From CAYPTB01 sp964413535 (GTDB taxonomy: Bacteria > Planctomycetota > UBA1135 > GCA-002686595), in NCBI GenBank assembly GCA_964413535.1, contig CAYPTB010000040.1, positions 328,727 through 392,726 of the forward strand: a DNA stretch of 64,000 nt, in the 5' to 3' direction. The notes below the pieces were generated by a model. The model had not been told where the DNA came from and made no database searches. It saw only the letters and a list, made by a program, of their open reading frames with translations. The translations under genes and the position numbers were made by a program. Positions 27,627-36,666 of this stretch are shown one piece after another. Within the stretch, counting starts at the first letter, position 1; each line of letters opens with the position of its first letter.

Positions 27627-27800
27627 GTGGACACGAGCAGCGGGCAACGTCCGACGACGGCTCCTGACGGAATCGATCTCACGTTGATCCGCTGGATGCT
27701 GTCGCTCACGCCGGGTGAACGGCTCGCTTTCTTGCAAAGGCACGTGAACGCGGTGCTGTCGCTGCGCAGCCGCAACCGGTGGACTTCGAAGCCATCCTGA
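27627..27800 (+). CDS. 57-aa protein paired with the nucleotidyltransferase
   Basis: A short GTG-started protein whose core LTLIRWMLSLTPGERLAFLQ followed by RHVNAVL is well ordered and resembles small proteins encoded directly in front of minimal nucleotidyltransferases. Its end overlaps the next start by 22 nt in a different frame, a strong sign of coupled translation. A toxin-antitoxin-like or two-subunit arrangement is possible; I cannot assign which. No ribosome site stands out. The gene is small, so the call is moderate. Confidence 0.5.
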   Translation: MDTSSGQRPTTAPDGIDLTLIRWMLSLTPGERLAFLQRHVNAVLSLRSRNRWTSKPS

Positions 27801-28258
27801 CGGCGCTCGCGCGCGCGAAGGTCGACTTCGTGGTCGTCGGAGGGGTCTGTGCGGTGTTGCGCGGCGTGCCGAGCACGACCTTCGATCTCGACATCGTTCC
27901 CGAGCGCTCGCCCGAGAACCGCAAGCGCTTGATCGGCGTCCTGCGGGCCTTGGATGCGCGACTGCGCGAGCACGCGTCGAAGAGGCTCGAGCCCAAGGAG
28001 GAAGACTTGGGAACTTCCGGGCACATCCTCCTCGCGACGACTCATGGCCCGTTGGACATCTTGGGCACCGTCGCCGGGGGTCGCGACTACGTGGACCTGG
28101 TCGAGCACGCGAGCGAGATGGATCTCGGAGGCGGTCTGCGCGTGCGGGTCCTCTCGTTGAAGGTCCTGATCGAGCTGAAGGAAGCGACCGGGCGCGAGAA
28201 GGACCGCGCGCAACTTCCGCTGCTGCGTCGGACGCTCGAGCTCACGGACGAAGACTGA
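27779..28258 (+). CDS. minimal nucleotidyltransferase (AbiEii/MNT-like fold)
   Basis: A 159-aa protein. The nucleotidyltransferase signature is clear: VVVGGVCAVLRGVPSTTFDL followed by DIV, with metal-binding residues D36 and D38. A third region (HGPLDILGTV) supplies the usual later Asp. The length suits stand-alone Pol-beta-like nucleotidyltransferases found in toxin-antitoxin and mobile contexts. The GTG start overlaps the upstream 57-aa gene. The pair sits beside a truncated asparagine synthetase, consistent with arrival by insertion or with local deletion. Substrate unknown. Confidence 0.75.
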   Translation: MDFEAILTALARAKVDFVVVGGVCAVLRGVPSTTFDLDIVPERSPENRKRLIGVLRALDARLREHASKRLEPKEEDLGTSGHILLATTHGPLDILGTVAGGRDYVDLVEHASEMDLGGGLRVRVLSLKVLIELKEATGREKDRAQLPLLRRTLELTDED

Positions 28259-28286
28259 GATCGGGCCTTCTCGAAGAGCTCCTCGA

Positions 28287-29816
28287 CTACTCCGCCTTCT
28301 CGGCGAGACCGAGGCTGTGCGTGCCGGTGTCGGACCAGTGTTGCAGCGGCTGCGTGTAGAGGCCGAAGAGGACGGTGCCGACGCCGAGCAGGGCGAGCAG
28401 GCCCGTGAAGTAGGGCTGGGGCGCGACTTCGCGGTCGGGCGCATCGGACAGGAACAGGGCCTTCGCGATGCGGAAGTAGTAGAAGAGCGAGACCACGCTG
28501 TTCAGCGCCGCGATCACGACCAGCCAGTACAGGCCCGCGTCGACGCCCTCGTAGAAGAGCAAGAGCTTCCCGTAGAAGCCGACGGTCGGCGGCAGGCCCG
28601 TGAGGCTGACGAGGAACGCCACCATCGCGACCGATACGAGCGGCGCCTTCCAGCCCATGCCCTCGAGCGCGTCGATGTCCTCGCTCTTCGTGACGCCCTC
28701 GAAGTAGAGCAGGAAGCCGAAGGCTCCCAGGTTCATGAAGTAGTAGGCGGCCAGGTAGAACATCGAGGCCGAGATGCCCTCGGGCGTCATCGTCGCGAGG
28801 CCCATGAGCGCGTAGCCGGCGTGCGCGATGGAGGAGTAGGCCAAGAGGCGCTTGACGCTCGTCTGACGCAGGGCGGAGAGATTGCCGAGCGTCATCGTCA
28901 CCGCGGCGAGGACCGCGAACAGCAGGCCGATGCGCTCGCCGTACAGCGCTACGGTGGCGTCGACGCCGTCGACGAGGAACAGCATGCCGACGAAGCGCAG
29001 GAGCACCGCGAAGCCCGCGGCCTTCGACGCGACGGCGAGGAAGGTGGTGACGGGCGTCGGCGCGCCCTCGTAGACGTCGGGCGTCCAGAAGTGGAACGGC
29101 ACGACCGAGACCTTGTAGGCGAAGCCGGCGAGGATCAGGACGATCGCGACGGCGACCGGAACGGGGTCGTGGGCGAACTGCGCGGCGAGGCCGACGGGCC
29201 ACGCGCTGCCGTCCGCCGTGCCCATGGCCACGAGGTCGATCGTGCCCGTGAGGCCGTAGAGCAGGCTGATGCCGTACAGCATGATCCCGGCCGAGAGCCC
29301 GCCGAAGATCACGTACTTCATCGACGCTTCGGCCGAGCGGCGCTCGCTCTTGTGGAAGCCCGCGAGCGAGTAGGAGGCGAGCGACAGGAGCTCGAGGCCC
29401 AGCATCAGGAGCAGCAGGTTGTTCGTGCTGACCATGAAGAAGATGCCGATGCCCGCGCCGACGAGGAGGAAGTAGTACTCCCCGATCCCGTGCTTGCGCT
29501 CGCGTCGATCCGCCAGGACGAACAGGCACACGACGGCGAGGGAGCCGACGGTGAAGAGCTTGAAGAAGGTCCCGAAGGCGTCGATCGAGACCATGCCGAA
29601 AGCGGTGAGCGTCGTCGGCGCGCCGGGCGCCGTGACGTCGCCCCACTGCCCGAGCAACAGGTAGAGCACGACGCCCAGACCGCCGAGGGTGACGTAGCCG
29701 ACGTGGCGCGAGTCGCGTCCCTTCGTCACGAGGTCCTGGACCAGGACCACGAGCGACAAGAGCGTCAGGACGATCTCGGGCGCGATGAGCGCGAGGTCGG
29801 TGAGGTAGCGCTCCAC
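28287..29816 (-). CDS. nuoN: NADH-quinone oxidoreductase subunit N
   Basis: The 509-aa antiporter-like membrane subunit of respiratory complex I. It carries about 14 transmembrane helices. Key features are the conserved ELLSLASYSLAGFHKSERRS, the discontinuous-helix Lys in AYKVSVVPFHFWTPDVYEGA and the central RLLAYSSIAHAGYALMG. It starts with GTG two nucleotides after the nuoM stop and is the last gene of the nuo operon. It pumps protons together with NuoL and NuoM. The convergent nucleotidyltransferase ends 28 nt away, and no terminator hairpin is obvious. Confidence 0.95.
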   Translation of the reverse strand: MERYLTDLALIAPEIVLTLLSLVVLVQDLVTKGRDSRHVGYVTLGGLGVVLYLLLGQWGDVTAPGAPTTLTAFGMVSIDAFGTFFKLFTVGSLAVVCLFVLADRRERKHGIGEYYFLLVGAGIGIFFMVSTNNLLLLMLGLELLSLASYSLAGFHKSERRSAEASMKYVIFGGLSAGIMLYGISLLYGLTGTIDLVAMGTADGSAWPVGLAAQFAHDPVPVAVAIVLILAGFAYKVSVVPFHFWTPDVYEGAPTPVTTFLAVASKAAGFAVLLRFVGMLFLVDGVDATVALYGERIGLLFAVLAAVTMTLGNLSALRQTSVKRLLAYSSIAHAGYALMGLATMTPEGISASMFYLAAYYFMNLGAFGFLLYFEGVTKSEDIDALEGMGWKAPLVSVAMVAFLVSLTGLPPTVGFYGKLLLFYEGVDAGLYWLVVIAALNSVVSLFYYFRIAKALFLSDAPDREVAPQPYFTGLLALLGVGTVLFGLYTQPLQHWSDTGTHSLGLAEKAE

Positions 29817-29818
29817 GC

Positions 29819-31348
29819 TCAGGCCCCCGCCGTCTTCAGGAAGGCGACGATCTGCTGCATGCTCGGCGCCATCCAGTCGAGCAGGAAGCCGGGGAAGATC
29901 CCGAGCGCGACGCACAGGAACAGGAGCGGCGCCTGGCAGAAGATCTCGCGCGCGCTCATGTCGCCGTAGCCGGCGTACTTCGGGTTCAGCTTGCCGAGGA
30001 ACACGCGCTGGATCGACCACAGCAGGAAGGCCGCCGTGATCACGAGGCCGATGACCGAGATCAGGACGAGCACCTTGAAGCGCGGATCGGCCGAGGAGTA
30101 AGCGCCGACGAGCGTCAGGGCCTCCGAGACGAAGCCCGCGAGGCCGGGCAGGCCCATCGCGGCGAAGAAGCACAAGGTCGTGAGCGCCCAGTAGCGCGGC
30201 ATCACCTGCGCGAGGCCTCCGAAGCCGTTCAGGTCGCGGTGGTGCGCGCGGTCGTAGATCACGCCCACGACGAGGAACATGACGGCCGAGCTCGTGCCGT
30301 GGTTGAACATCTGCGTCGCGGCGCCGTAGTAGCCCCACTCGGTCATTGCGGCGAAGCCGAGCAACACGTAGCCCATGTGCGAGACCGAGCTGTAGGCGAC
30401 CATGCGCTTGAAGTCGGTCTGACCGAGCGCGACGTAGGCGCCGTAGACGATCGAGACGACGCCCAGGATGCCCAGCGCATAGGTCGACTCGCGGAACGCG
30501 GTCGGCACGAGCGGGAAGCACGCGCGCAGCATTCCGTAGCCGCCGAGCTTCAAGAGGATGCCGGCCAGGATGACGGAGATCGGCGTCGGCGCCTGGACGT
30601 GCGCGTCCGGCAGCCAGGTGTGGAACGGGAAGACCGGCACCTTGATCGCGAAGCCGACGAACAGGAACCAGAAGATCCAGGTCGCGAAAGGCAGGCCGAT
30701 CAGCGCGCCGCCGCCGGGCAGGCTCGCCCCGTTGAGCTCGCCGCTCTTGGCGAGCGTCATCATGTCGGGGATCGAGAAGGTCCCCGAATCGAGCCGCAGC
30801 GCCACGATTGCGACCAGCATCAGGACCGAGCCGGCCAGCGTGTACAGGAAGAACTTGATCGCCGCGTACTCGCGCCGCGGGCCACCCCAGATCCCGATCA
30901 GGAAGTACATCGGGAGGAGCATCACCTCCCAGAAGACGTAGAAGAGGAAGTAGTCGAGCGAGACGAAGACGCCGAGGATGCCGACCTCGAGCAACAGGAG
31001 CAGGGCGTAGTAGGCCTTCTCCGCCTTCTCGATCGAGAAGCTCGCCGGGACGGCGATGAAGAGCAGGAGCGTCGTGAGGAAGATCAACGCCAGCGAGAGT
31101 CCGTCGACGCCCACGAAGTACTGCGCGCCGATGAGCGGGATCCAGTCGATGCGCTGCACGAACTGGTAGCCGGCCACGCTCTTGTCGAAGAGGCCGAAGT
31201 AGAGCCACGTCGCGAGCACGAGCGGCAAGCCGGTCGCCATGAGGCTGATGCCCTTCACCAGCGAGCGGTTCCCCTTGGGGGCGGCGAGGATGACGGCCAT
31301 CCCGATCAGGGGGATGAAGCAGATCCAGGAGAGGATGTGATCGGCCAT
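29819..31348 (-). CDS. nuoM: NADH-quinone oxidoreductase subunit M
   Basis: The 509-aa antiporter-like proton-pumping subunit of complex I. The conserved glutamate of helix 5 is in FYVFWEVMLLPMYFLIG, and the Lys/His region in GFAIKVPVFPFHTWLPDAH. The central KRMVAYSSVSHMGYVLLG is typical. It starts at ATG 26 nt after the nuoL stop. The distance to nuoN is 2 nt. Length and helix count agree with NuoM of the bacterial enzyme. Confidence 0.96.
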   Translation of the reverse strand: MADHILSWICFIPLIGMAVILAAPKGNRSLVKGISLMATGLPLVLATWLYFGLFDKSVAGYQFVQRIDWIPLIGAQYFVGVDGLSLALIFLTTLLLFIAVPASFSIEKAEKAYYALLLLLEVGILGVFVSLDYFLFYVFWEVMLLPMYFLIGIWGGPRREYAAIKFFLYTLAGSVLMLVAIVALRLDSGTFSIPDMMTLAKSGELNGASLPGGGALIGLPFATWIFWFLFVGFAIKVPVFPFHTWLPDAHVQAPTPISVILAGILLKLGGYGMLRACFPLVPTAFRESTYALGILGVVSIVYGAYVALGQTDFKRMVAYSSVSHMGYVLLGFAAMTEWGYYGAATQMFNHGTSSAVMFLVVGVIYDRAHHRDLNGFGGLAQVMPRYWALTTLCFFAAMGLPGLAGFVSEALTLVGAYSSADPRFKVLVLISVIGLVITAAFLLWSIQRVFLGKLNPKYAGYGDMSAREIFCQAPLLFLCVALGIFPGFLLDWMAPSMQQIVAFLKTAGA

Positions 31349-31374
31349 GGGGGGTGGCAGCTACTCCGTGAGAC

Positions 31375-33930
31375 TCAGGCCAGGATCAGCCAGGCGGCTG
31401 CGAGGAGTCCGCCCGCGACGGCGAACGCGGCGTATTGCTGGATGCGACCCGTCTGGAGCAACCGCACGGCTGCTCCGAAGACTTGCGACACGAGACCGAC
31501 CCAGTTCACGAGACCGTCGACGAAGGTCTTGTCGAACCAGGCCCAGAAGAAGCCGAGCGAGCGGTGCAGCGAGCCGTTCAGCAGCACGAAACCGTCGATC
31601 AGACGCTCGTCGATCGTGCGGAAGACGGTGCACAGCTTGCGCGTCGGTTGGATGAACGTCACGTCGACCATCTCGTCGACGAAGTAGCGGCGACGCACCA
31701 CGGTGTAGGCGAGCCCGAGGCGTTCCGTGATCACGGCCGGCAGGTCGCGCCGGCGCACGTAGAGGAACCAGGCACCGGCGATGCCCACGGTCGCGACGAA
31801 GAGCGACAGCACAACGGCGCGCAAGTGAGCTGCGTGGCCGAGGTCGCTCGTGTGGTCGAGGATGCCCACCGAGATCTTCTCGGCGGCGAAGGCGCCCACC
31901 TCGGCGCCGTACATCGAGGTCGGCGTGGCGACCTGGGTGAACCACGGCTCGGACTTGTAGAAGGTGAGCAGGTGGCCTGGGTCGGCCAGCCAGAAGTGCC
32001 CGCCGAACACGCCCAGGAACGCCAGGACGCACAGCGCCACCAGCATCGTGGGCGGCGACTCGTGCGGGACGTGCGCGCCGTGATGCCCGTGGCCGTCGTC
32101 GCCGTGGGCGGCGTGCAGAGCCGTGGCATGCGCGTGGGCGGGCGCTGCGTGGGCATGAGAAGGAGTAGCGTGTCCGTGCTCGGGCGCGGCGTGCGCCTTC
32201 GCGTGGCCGTGGCCGTGCGTTGCGTGACCGTGACCGGGAGCTTCGTGGGCGTGACCATGGGCATGGCCGTGCGCGGGCTCTGCACCATGCCCGTGCTCGC
32301 CGTGTCCCGCGACCGCGTGCGCGACGACGGGCTCGGCGTGCTCGTTGGGGTTCGGGCCTTCGACGCCCCCGGCCGCGAGTGCGGCGGAGTACATGTGCCG
32401 CTCGAGGTTCCCGCGGTACTCCCCGAAGAACGTCATGAAGATCAGCCGGAACATGTAGAAGGCGGTGAGCATCGCCGCCAGGGCGAGCGCGAGCAGGGCG
32501 TAGAGCTTCCAGCCGTCGAAGTGCCGGACGTCCAACACGCCGGCCCAGCCGGCGAGGATGATCATGTCCTTCGAGTAGAAACCCGAGAAGAACGGCACGC
32601 CCGCGATCGCCGCCGTGCAGACGAGCATGCAGACGAACGTGACGGGCATGTACTTGCGTACGCCGCCCATGATTCGCATGTCCTGCACGTGGTGGCAGCC
32701 GTGGATCACGGAACCGGCCGAGAGGAACAGGCACGCCTTGAAGAACGCGTGCGTGACCATGTGGAACATCCCGGCCACGACTCCGCCGAGGCCGACCGCG
32801 GCGACCATGAAGCCGAGCTGCGAGATCGTGGAGTAGGCGAGCACCGCCTTGATGTCGTAGACGACCATTCCGATCGTTGCGGCGAAGATCGCCGTCGTCG
32901 CTCCGACCACCGTCACGACCGAGAGCACTTCCGGGCTCATCAGCGGGTACATGCGCCCGAGCAGGAAGACGCCGGCCGCCACCATCGTCGCGGCGTGGAT
33001 CATCGCGCTCACGGGCGTCGGACCGGCCATCGCATCCGGTAGCCAGATGTGCAGCGGGAACTGCGCCGACTTGCCGACCGTGCCGCCGAAGGCGCACAGG
33101 CCGGCCGCCGTCATCCAGCCCGGGAACTCGCCGCCGTTGTGCTCGACCACGAGGCGCCCCATCTCCCACATGTCGCGGAAGACGAAGGGCTGGAAGTTCG
33201 GCAGCGCAGCCTTGAACTCGGGAACCGTGCTCCAGAGCGACGTGAAGTTGCGATAGAAGATGAAGATCGCGATGAACAGCAGGCAGTCGCCGACGCGCGT
33301 CGTGAGGAACGCCTTCTTCGAGGCCCAGGTCGCCCAGCGGTGGAAGAACGGCTTGCTCGGGTCCTGCGAGAAGTGGCCGATGAGCAAGTAGCTCATCAAC
33401 CCCATGATCTCCCAGAACAGGAACAGGAAGAGGATGTTGTCCGCGAGCACGAGCCCGAGCATCGCGAAACTGAACAGGCTGATGTTCGCGAAGAAGACGT
33501 GGTAGCGGCGGTCGCCGTGCATGTACCCGATCGAGAACAGGTGCACGCAGAAGCACACGATGCCGACCACGGCGAGCATGACGGCGCCGAGCGGGTCGTA
33601 GAGGATGCCGGCGACGACGTTCTGGATGCCGGGAGCGTCGCTGAAGAGCCAGTGGAACGCGAAGCCGTGCTCCTGCGAGCTCCAGAGCTGTGATGCATCC
33701 GCGCCGTGCGCGTCTCCCCCGTGGCCGCCGCTCGAGCTCGCGATGATCTTGAAGGCCAGGAACACGGTGATGCACATCACCGCGAACATGCCTCCGGTGA
33801 GCAGCCAGTCTCCCTGCCGCGGCAGCTTCTTCCCGAAGAAGATCTGCACCACGTACCCGACGAGCGGGATCAGCAGCACGGCGAGCAGGAGCCCGAAGTC
33901 GGTCGCCGGATCGAACTCGAGGAGTGCCAT
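31375..33930 (-). CDS. nuoL: NADH-quinone oxidoreductase subunit L with a histidine-rich insertion
   Basis: The 851-aa antiporter-like subunit of complex I, far longer than the ~610-660 aa usual for NuoL. The core includes the conserved glutamate region in LFLFLFWEIMGLMSYLLIGH, GKSAQFPLHIWLPDAMAGPT and KAVLAYSTISQLGFMVAAVG. The extra length lies mainly at residues ~525-625 (nt ~32050-32350), a low-complexity stretch with about 29 histidines in ~100 residues, in repeats such as HGHAHGHAHE and HAHAAPAHAH. It comes between helix 13/14-type segments and the C-terminal region leading to the lateral helix. The insert is in frame and bounded by normal NuoL sequence. It could bind metal, but that is inference. 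Confidence 0.94.
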   Translation of the reverse strand: MALLEFDPATDFGLLLAVLLIPLVGYVVQIFFGKKLPRQGDWLLTGGMFAVMCITVFLAFKIIASSSGGHGGDAHGADASQLWSSQEHGFAFHWLFSDAPGIQNVVAGILYDPLGAVMLAVVGIVCFCVHLFSIGYMHGDRRYHVFFANISLFSFAMLGLVLADNILFLFLFWEIMGLMSYLLIGHFSQDPSKPFFHRWATWASKKAFLTTRVGDCLLFIAIFIFYRNFTSLWSTVPEFKAALPNFQPFVFRDMWEMGRLVVEHNGGEFPGWMTAAGLCAFGGTVGKSAQFPLHIWLPDAMAGPTPVSAMIHAATMVAAGVFLLGRMYPLMSPEVLSVVTVVGATTAIFAATIGMVVYDIKAVLAYSTISQLGFMVAAVGLGGVVAGMFHMVTHAFFKACLFLSAGSVIHGCHHVQDMRIMGGVRKYMPVTFVCMLVCTAAIAGVPFFSGFYSKDMIILAGWAGVLDVRHFDGWKLYALLALALAAMLTAFYMFRLIFMTFFGEYRGNLERHMYSAALAAGGVEGPNPNEHAEPVVAHAVAGHGEHGHGAEPAHGHAHGHAHEAPGHGHATHGHGHAKAHAAPEHGHATPSHAHAAPAHAHATALHAAHGDDGHGHHGAHVPHESPPTMLVALCVLAFLGVFGGHFWLADPGHLLTFYKSEPWFTQVATPTSMYGAEVGAFAAEKISVGILDHTSDLGHAAHLRAVVLSLFVATVGIAGAWFLYVRRRDLPAVITERLGLAYTVVRRRYFVDEMVDVTFIQPTRKLCTVFRTIDERLIDGFVLLNGSLHRSLGFFWAWFDKTFVDGLVNWVGLVSQVFGAAVRLLQTGRIQQYAAFAVAGGLLAAAWLILA

Positions 33931-33963
33931 CGGGTGAAGGGGGGCGCTTGGAGATCGGACGCG

Positions 33964-34266
33964 CTATTCGCGGAGCAGGTCCGCTTCGCTCGGCCTCACC
34001 GAATCGAAGAGGTAGAACACGTTCAGCACGATGGCGAGGGCCACCGCGGCTTCCGCCGCCGCGAGGATGATCGTGAAGACGGCGAACATCTGGCCGTCGA
34101 GCGCCCCGCCCTGGAAACGGCTGAAGGCGACGAAGTTGATGTTCGCCGCGTTGAGGATCATCTCGATCCCCATCAGCACGTAGAGCACGTTCCTGCGGAC
34201 GATGATGGCCACGACGCCGAGCGCGAAGAGCGCCGCCGAGACCGCCACGTAGGCTCCGAGTCCCAT
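33964..34266 (-). CDS. nuoK: NADH-quinone oxidoreductase subunit K
   Basis: A 100-aa, three-helix membrane subunit of complex I. The two conserved membrane glutamates are present, in VLMGIEMILNAANINFVAFS and AAAEAAVALAIVLN. Its ATG shares one base with the nuoJ stop (TGATG). Length and sequence are typical. Confidence 0.96.
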   Translation of the reverse strand: MGLGAYVAVSAALFALGVVAIIVRRNVLYVLMGIEMILNAANINFVAFSRFQGGALDGQMFAVFTIILAAAEAAVALAIVLNVFYLFDSVRPSEADLLRE

Positions 34267-34910
34267 CACAGCCCTTCCTTCGCGTCGAGTCGACGTCCGA
34301 TGGACTCGGGTTCCTCGAGCGGCTCGAGGTCCGCGCGCCGGCGCCGCGCGATGTAAACGGCCGCGACGAGCGCCACGGTCAGCACGACCGCGGCGAGCTC
34401 GAAGGCCACCACGTACTGGTCCGCGGCCAAGAAACCGACGCCGATGCGCTTCGCGTTGTCCACGTGCTCCGGCATCTCGTGCGTGGTCACGGCCCAGGTC
34501 GCCGCTTCGGCCACACGCATCCCGACCCACGCGAAGCCAAGACCGATCGCTGCGAGCCCGCCGAGGACGCGCGGGAGGTTGCGCTCCGCGAGATCGGGCG
34601 GTGTGAGCATCACGCCGAAGAGGAGCAGAGCGAGGATCCCGCCGACGTAGATCAGGATCTGCGCCATGGCCAGGAAGTCGGCCTCGAGCAGGACGAAGAA
34701 GCCCGCGATGCCGAGGAAGGTGGCCATCAGCGCGAAGGCGCTGCGGATGACGGAGCGCTCCCAGATGCACACGAGCGAGCCGCCCAGGGTCAGCACGCTG
34801 AACAGGGCGAACGCGAGGCCCGGAGCTCCCGCGGCCCCGGCTCCGACGCCGAACGCCGTGAGGGCGAGGAGCGCGAGAGCCGCGTAGAAGATCTTGGACG
34901 GCTTCTCCAT
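34266..34910 (-). CDS. nuoJ: NADH-quinone oxidoreductase subunit J
   Basis: A 214-aa subunit with five transmembrane helices. The conserved AQILIYVGGILALLLFGVML (helix 3, with the pi-bulge Tyr-Val-Gly-Gly) is clear. It carries an extra N-terminal hydrophobic segment and a charged tail (LDAKEGL). It is 7 nt downstream of nuoI and overlaps nuoK by 1 nt. It is part of the proton-channel hinge of complex I. Confidence 0.95.
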   Translation of the reverse strand: MEKPSKIFYAALALLALTAFGVGAGAAGAPGLAFALFSVLTLGGSLVCIWERSVIRSAFALMATFLGIAGFFVLLEADFLAMAQILIYVGGILALLLFGVMLTPPDLAERNLPRVLGGLAAIGLGFAWVGMRVAEAATWAVTTHEMPEHVDNAKRIGVGFLAADQYVVAFELAAVVLTVALVAAVYIARRRRADLEPLEEPESIGRRLDAKEGL

Positions 34911-34917
34911 CGCGGAC

Positions 34918-35481
34918 CTAGTCGGCGGGCTCCGCCTGCGTCTCCTCCGGCTCGTCCTCGCCCGAGGCGTCCGCGACTCCGGAGGCGGCCGCGGCGGCCT
35001 TCTTGGCCTCCTTCTCGGCCTTCCGCTTCTGGGCCTCGACCATGCGGATCTTCGCGTCGCGCGACATGCCCTTGTACGAGAGCAGGTCGTGCTTGAACTC
35101 GCTGCGGTCGAAGCTCACGAACGCGAACTCGGTCCCCATGTGGATGCAGTCCTTGGGGCACGGGTACACGCACAGCTCGCAGAACATGCACTTCTGGTAG
35201 TCGAGCGTGAACGTGATCCACTCGAGCTCCTTGCCGTGCCGCACCGCGTCCATCTCGATGCAGTCGATCGGGCACGCGCGGGCGCAGGCGAGGCAGTCGA
35301 TGCACTTCTCCTGCTCGAGGTAGTGGATGCCGCGATAGCGGTTGGGGATCGGCAGACGCTCGTCGGGGTACTGGACCGTGATCGGCTTCTGCAGGAGGTA
35401 GCGCCCCGTGATGCGCATGCCCACGAGCGTGCTCCAGAAGCCCTGCCATATGTTCTGGAAGTAGTTGGAGACGGTGACCAT
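34918..35481 (-). CDS. nuoI: NADH-quinone oxidoreductase subunit I
   Basis: The 187-aa ferredoxin-like subunit with two [4Fe-4S] clusters (N6a and N6b): CIDCLACARACPIDCI and CMFCELCVYPCPKDCI. The N-terminal helix MVTVSNYFQNIWQGFWSTLV associates with the membrane arm. The C-terminus is a charged Lys/Ala then Glu/Ala-rich extension of ~35 residues not seen in the E. coli protein. It passes electrons toward NuoB. It is 12 nt downstream of nuoH. Confidence 0.95.
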   Translation of the reverse strand: MVTVSNYFQNIWQGFWSTLVGMRITGRYLLQKPITVQYPDERLPIPNRYRGIHYLEQEKCIDCLACARACPIDCIEMDAVRHGKELEWITFTLDYQKCMFCELCVYPCPKDCIHMGTEFAFVSFDRSEFKHDLLSYKGMSRDAKIRMVEAQKRKAEKEAKKAAAAASGVADASGEDEPEETQAEPAD

Positions 35482-35493
35482 CGTGCCCCGGCC

Positions 35494-36666
35494 TCAGCCT
35501 GTGATCGCCCACTTGCCCCACTCCCACACGCCGGCGCCGAGGACGCACGCGAGCGAAAGGGGCGTGAGGTACTTGTATCCCATCGTCATGACCTGATCGA
35601 TGCGCAGGCGCGGCAGCGTCCAACGCACCCACATCATCACGAACACGCCGAAGAAGCCCTTCAGCACGATCGTGACGAAGGCCATGACGTTCCACAGCAC
35701 CGCGTTCGGCATCCACCCGCCGTCGTCGAAGAGCCAGGTCAGCGGGCTCTGGAATCCGCCGAGGAAGAAGAAGCACACCACGACGCTGTACAGGAACATC
35801 GCCGCGTACTCCTCCATGAAGAAGAAGGACCAGCGGATTCCCGAGTACTCCGTCATGAAGCCGGCGACGAGCTCGGACTCGGTCTCCGGCAGGTCGAACG
35901 GCGCGCGCTTCGTCTCCGCCAGGATCGCGACGAAGACGAGGATCAGCGCGGGGAGCATGAACGGGTTGCCGAGTCCGATGCCGGCGTCGGTCCAGGTGAC
36001 CGGCCAGATGAACCAGCCGCCGACACCGAGCGCGCCGGCCTGCAGCTCGCTCGCGTCCAGCAAGTTGAACGTGCCCGCGACCATCAGCGGCACGAGCAGG
36101 CTGATGCCGAGCGGGATCTCGTAGGCCACGACCTGGGCCGCCTCGCGCATCGCGCCGAAGAGCGACCACTTCGAGTTGGACGACCAGCCCGCCATGATCA
36201 CGCCGATCGTCGTCGTCGACGTCAGGGCGAGGATGAAGAACACGCCCATGTCGAGGTCGGCGAAGAAGAAGTCCGGCGCCAACGGGAGGACGGCCATCGC
36301 GCCGAGTACGCTCGCGAGCACGATCGCCGGCGCGAGCACGAACAACAGACGGTCGGCCCCGAGCGGGATCAGGTCCTCCTTGAGCAGGAGCTTCACGCCG
36401 TCGGCGAGCGGCTGCAGCCAGCCGTGCCAGCCGGCGCGCATCGGCCCGTAGCGGCACTGGATGTGACCCGAGACCTTCCGCTCGAGCCACACGCTGAACA
36501 TCGCGACCACCGAGACGAGCGCGACGACGAGTCCGACGCCGATCATCACGGCAGTGAACGGCACGGCCCAGTCGGGGACGAACTCGGGCCGCGGCGCCTG
36601 CGCCAACAGTTCGCGGATCAGGTTCGTTCCGCTCCCGAGCTCCGCCGTATCGATGTGTGCCGACAT
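35494..36666 (-). CDS. nuoH: NADH-quinone oxidoreductase subunit H
   Basis: The 390-aa membrane subunit forming the quinone chamber. The signatures ERKVSGHIQCRYGPMRAGWH and ETKRAPFDLPETESELVAGF are complete, including the conserved Glu and Arg residues of the E-channel. About eight to nine helices are present, after an N-terminal tail of ~30 residues. The ATG overlaps the nuoD stop by one base. Family assignment is certain. Confidence 0.96.
   Translation of the reverse strand: MSAHIDTAELGSGTNLIRELLAQAPRPEFVPDWAVPFTAVMIGVGLVVALVSVVAMFSVWLERKVSGHIQCRYGPMRAGWHGWLQPLADGVKLLLKEDLIPLGADRLLFVLAPAIVLASVLGAMAVLPLAPDFFFADLDMGVFFILALTSTTTIGVIMAGWSSNSKWSLFGAMREAAQVVAYEIPLGISLLVPLMVAGTFNLLDASELQAGALGVGGWFIWPVTWTDAGIGLGNPFMLPALILVFVAILAETKRAPFDLPETESELVAGFMTEYSGIRWSFFFMEEYAAMFLYSVVVCFFFLGGFQSPLTWLFDDGGWMPNAVLWNVMAFVTIVLKGFFGVFVMMWVRWTLPRLRIDQVMTMGYKYLTPLSLACVLGAGVWEWGKWAITG

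Noticed and set aside
30239..31687. Long plus-strand frame opposite nuoM
   Set aside because: His/Asp/Glu/Arg-rich antisense translation of membrane-protein codons; nuoM is certain.
32050..32350. Possible separate His-rich gene inside nuoL
   Set aside because: The segment is in frame with nuoL on both sides, with no start or stop, so it is an insertion in that protein.
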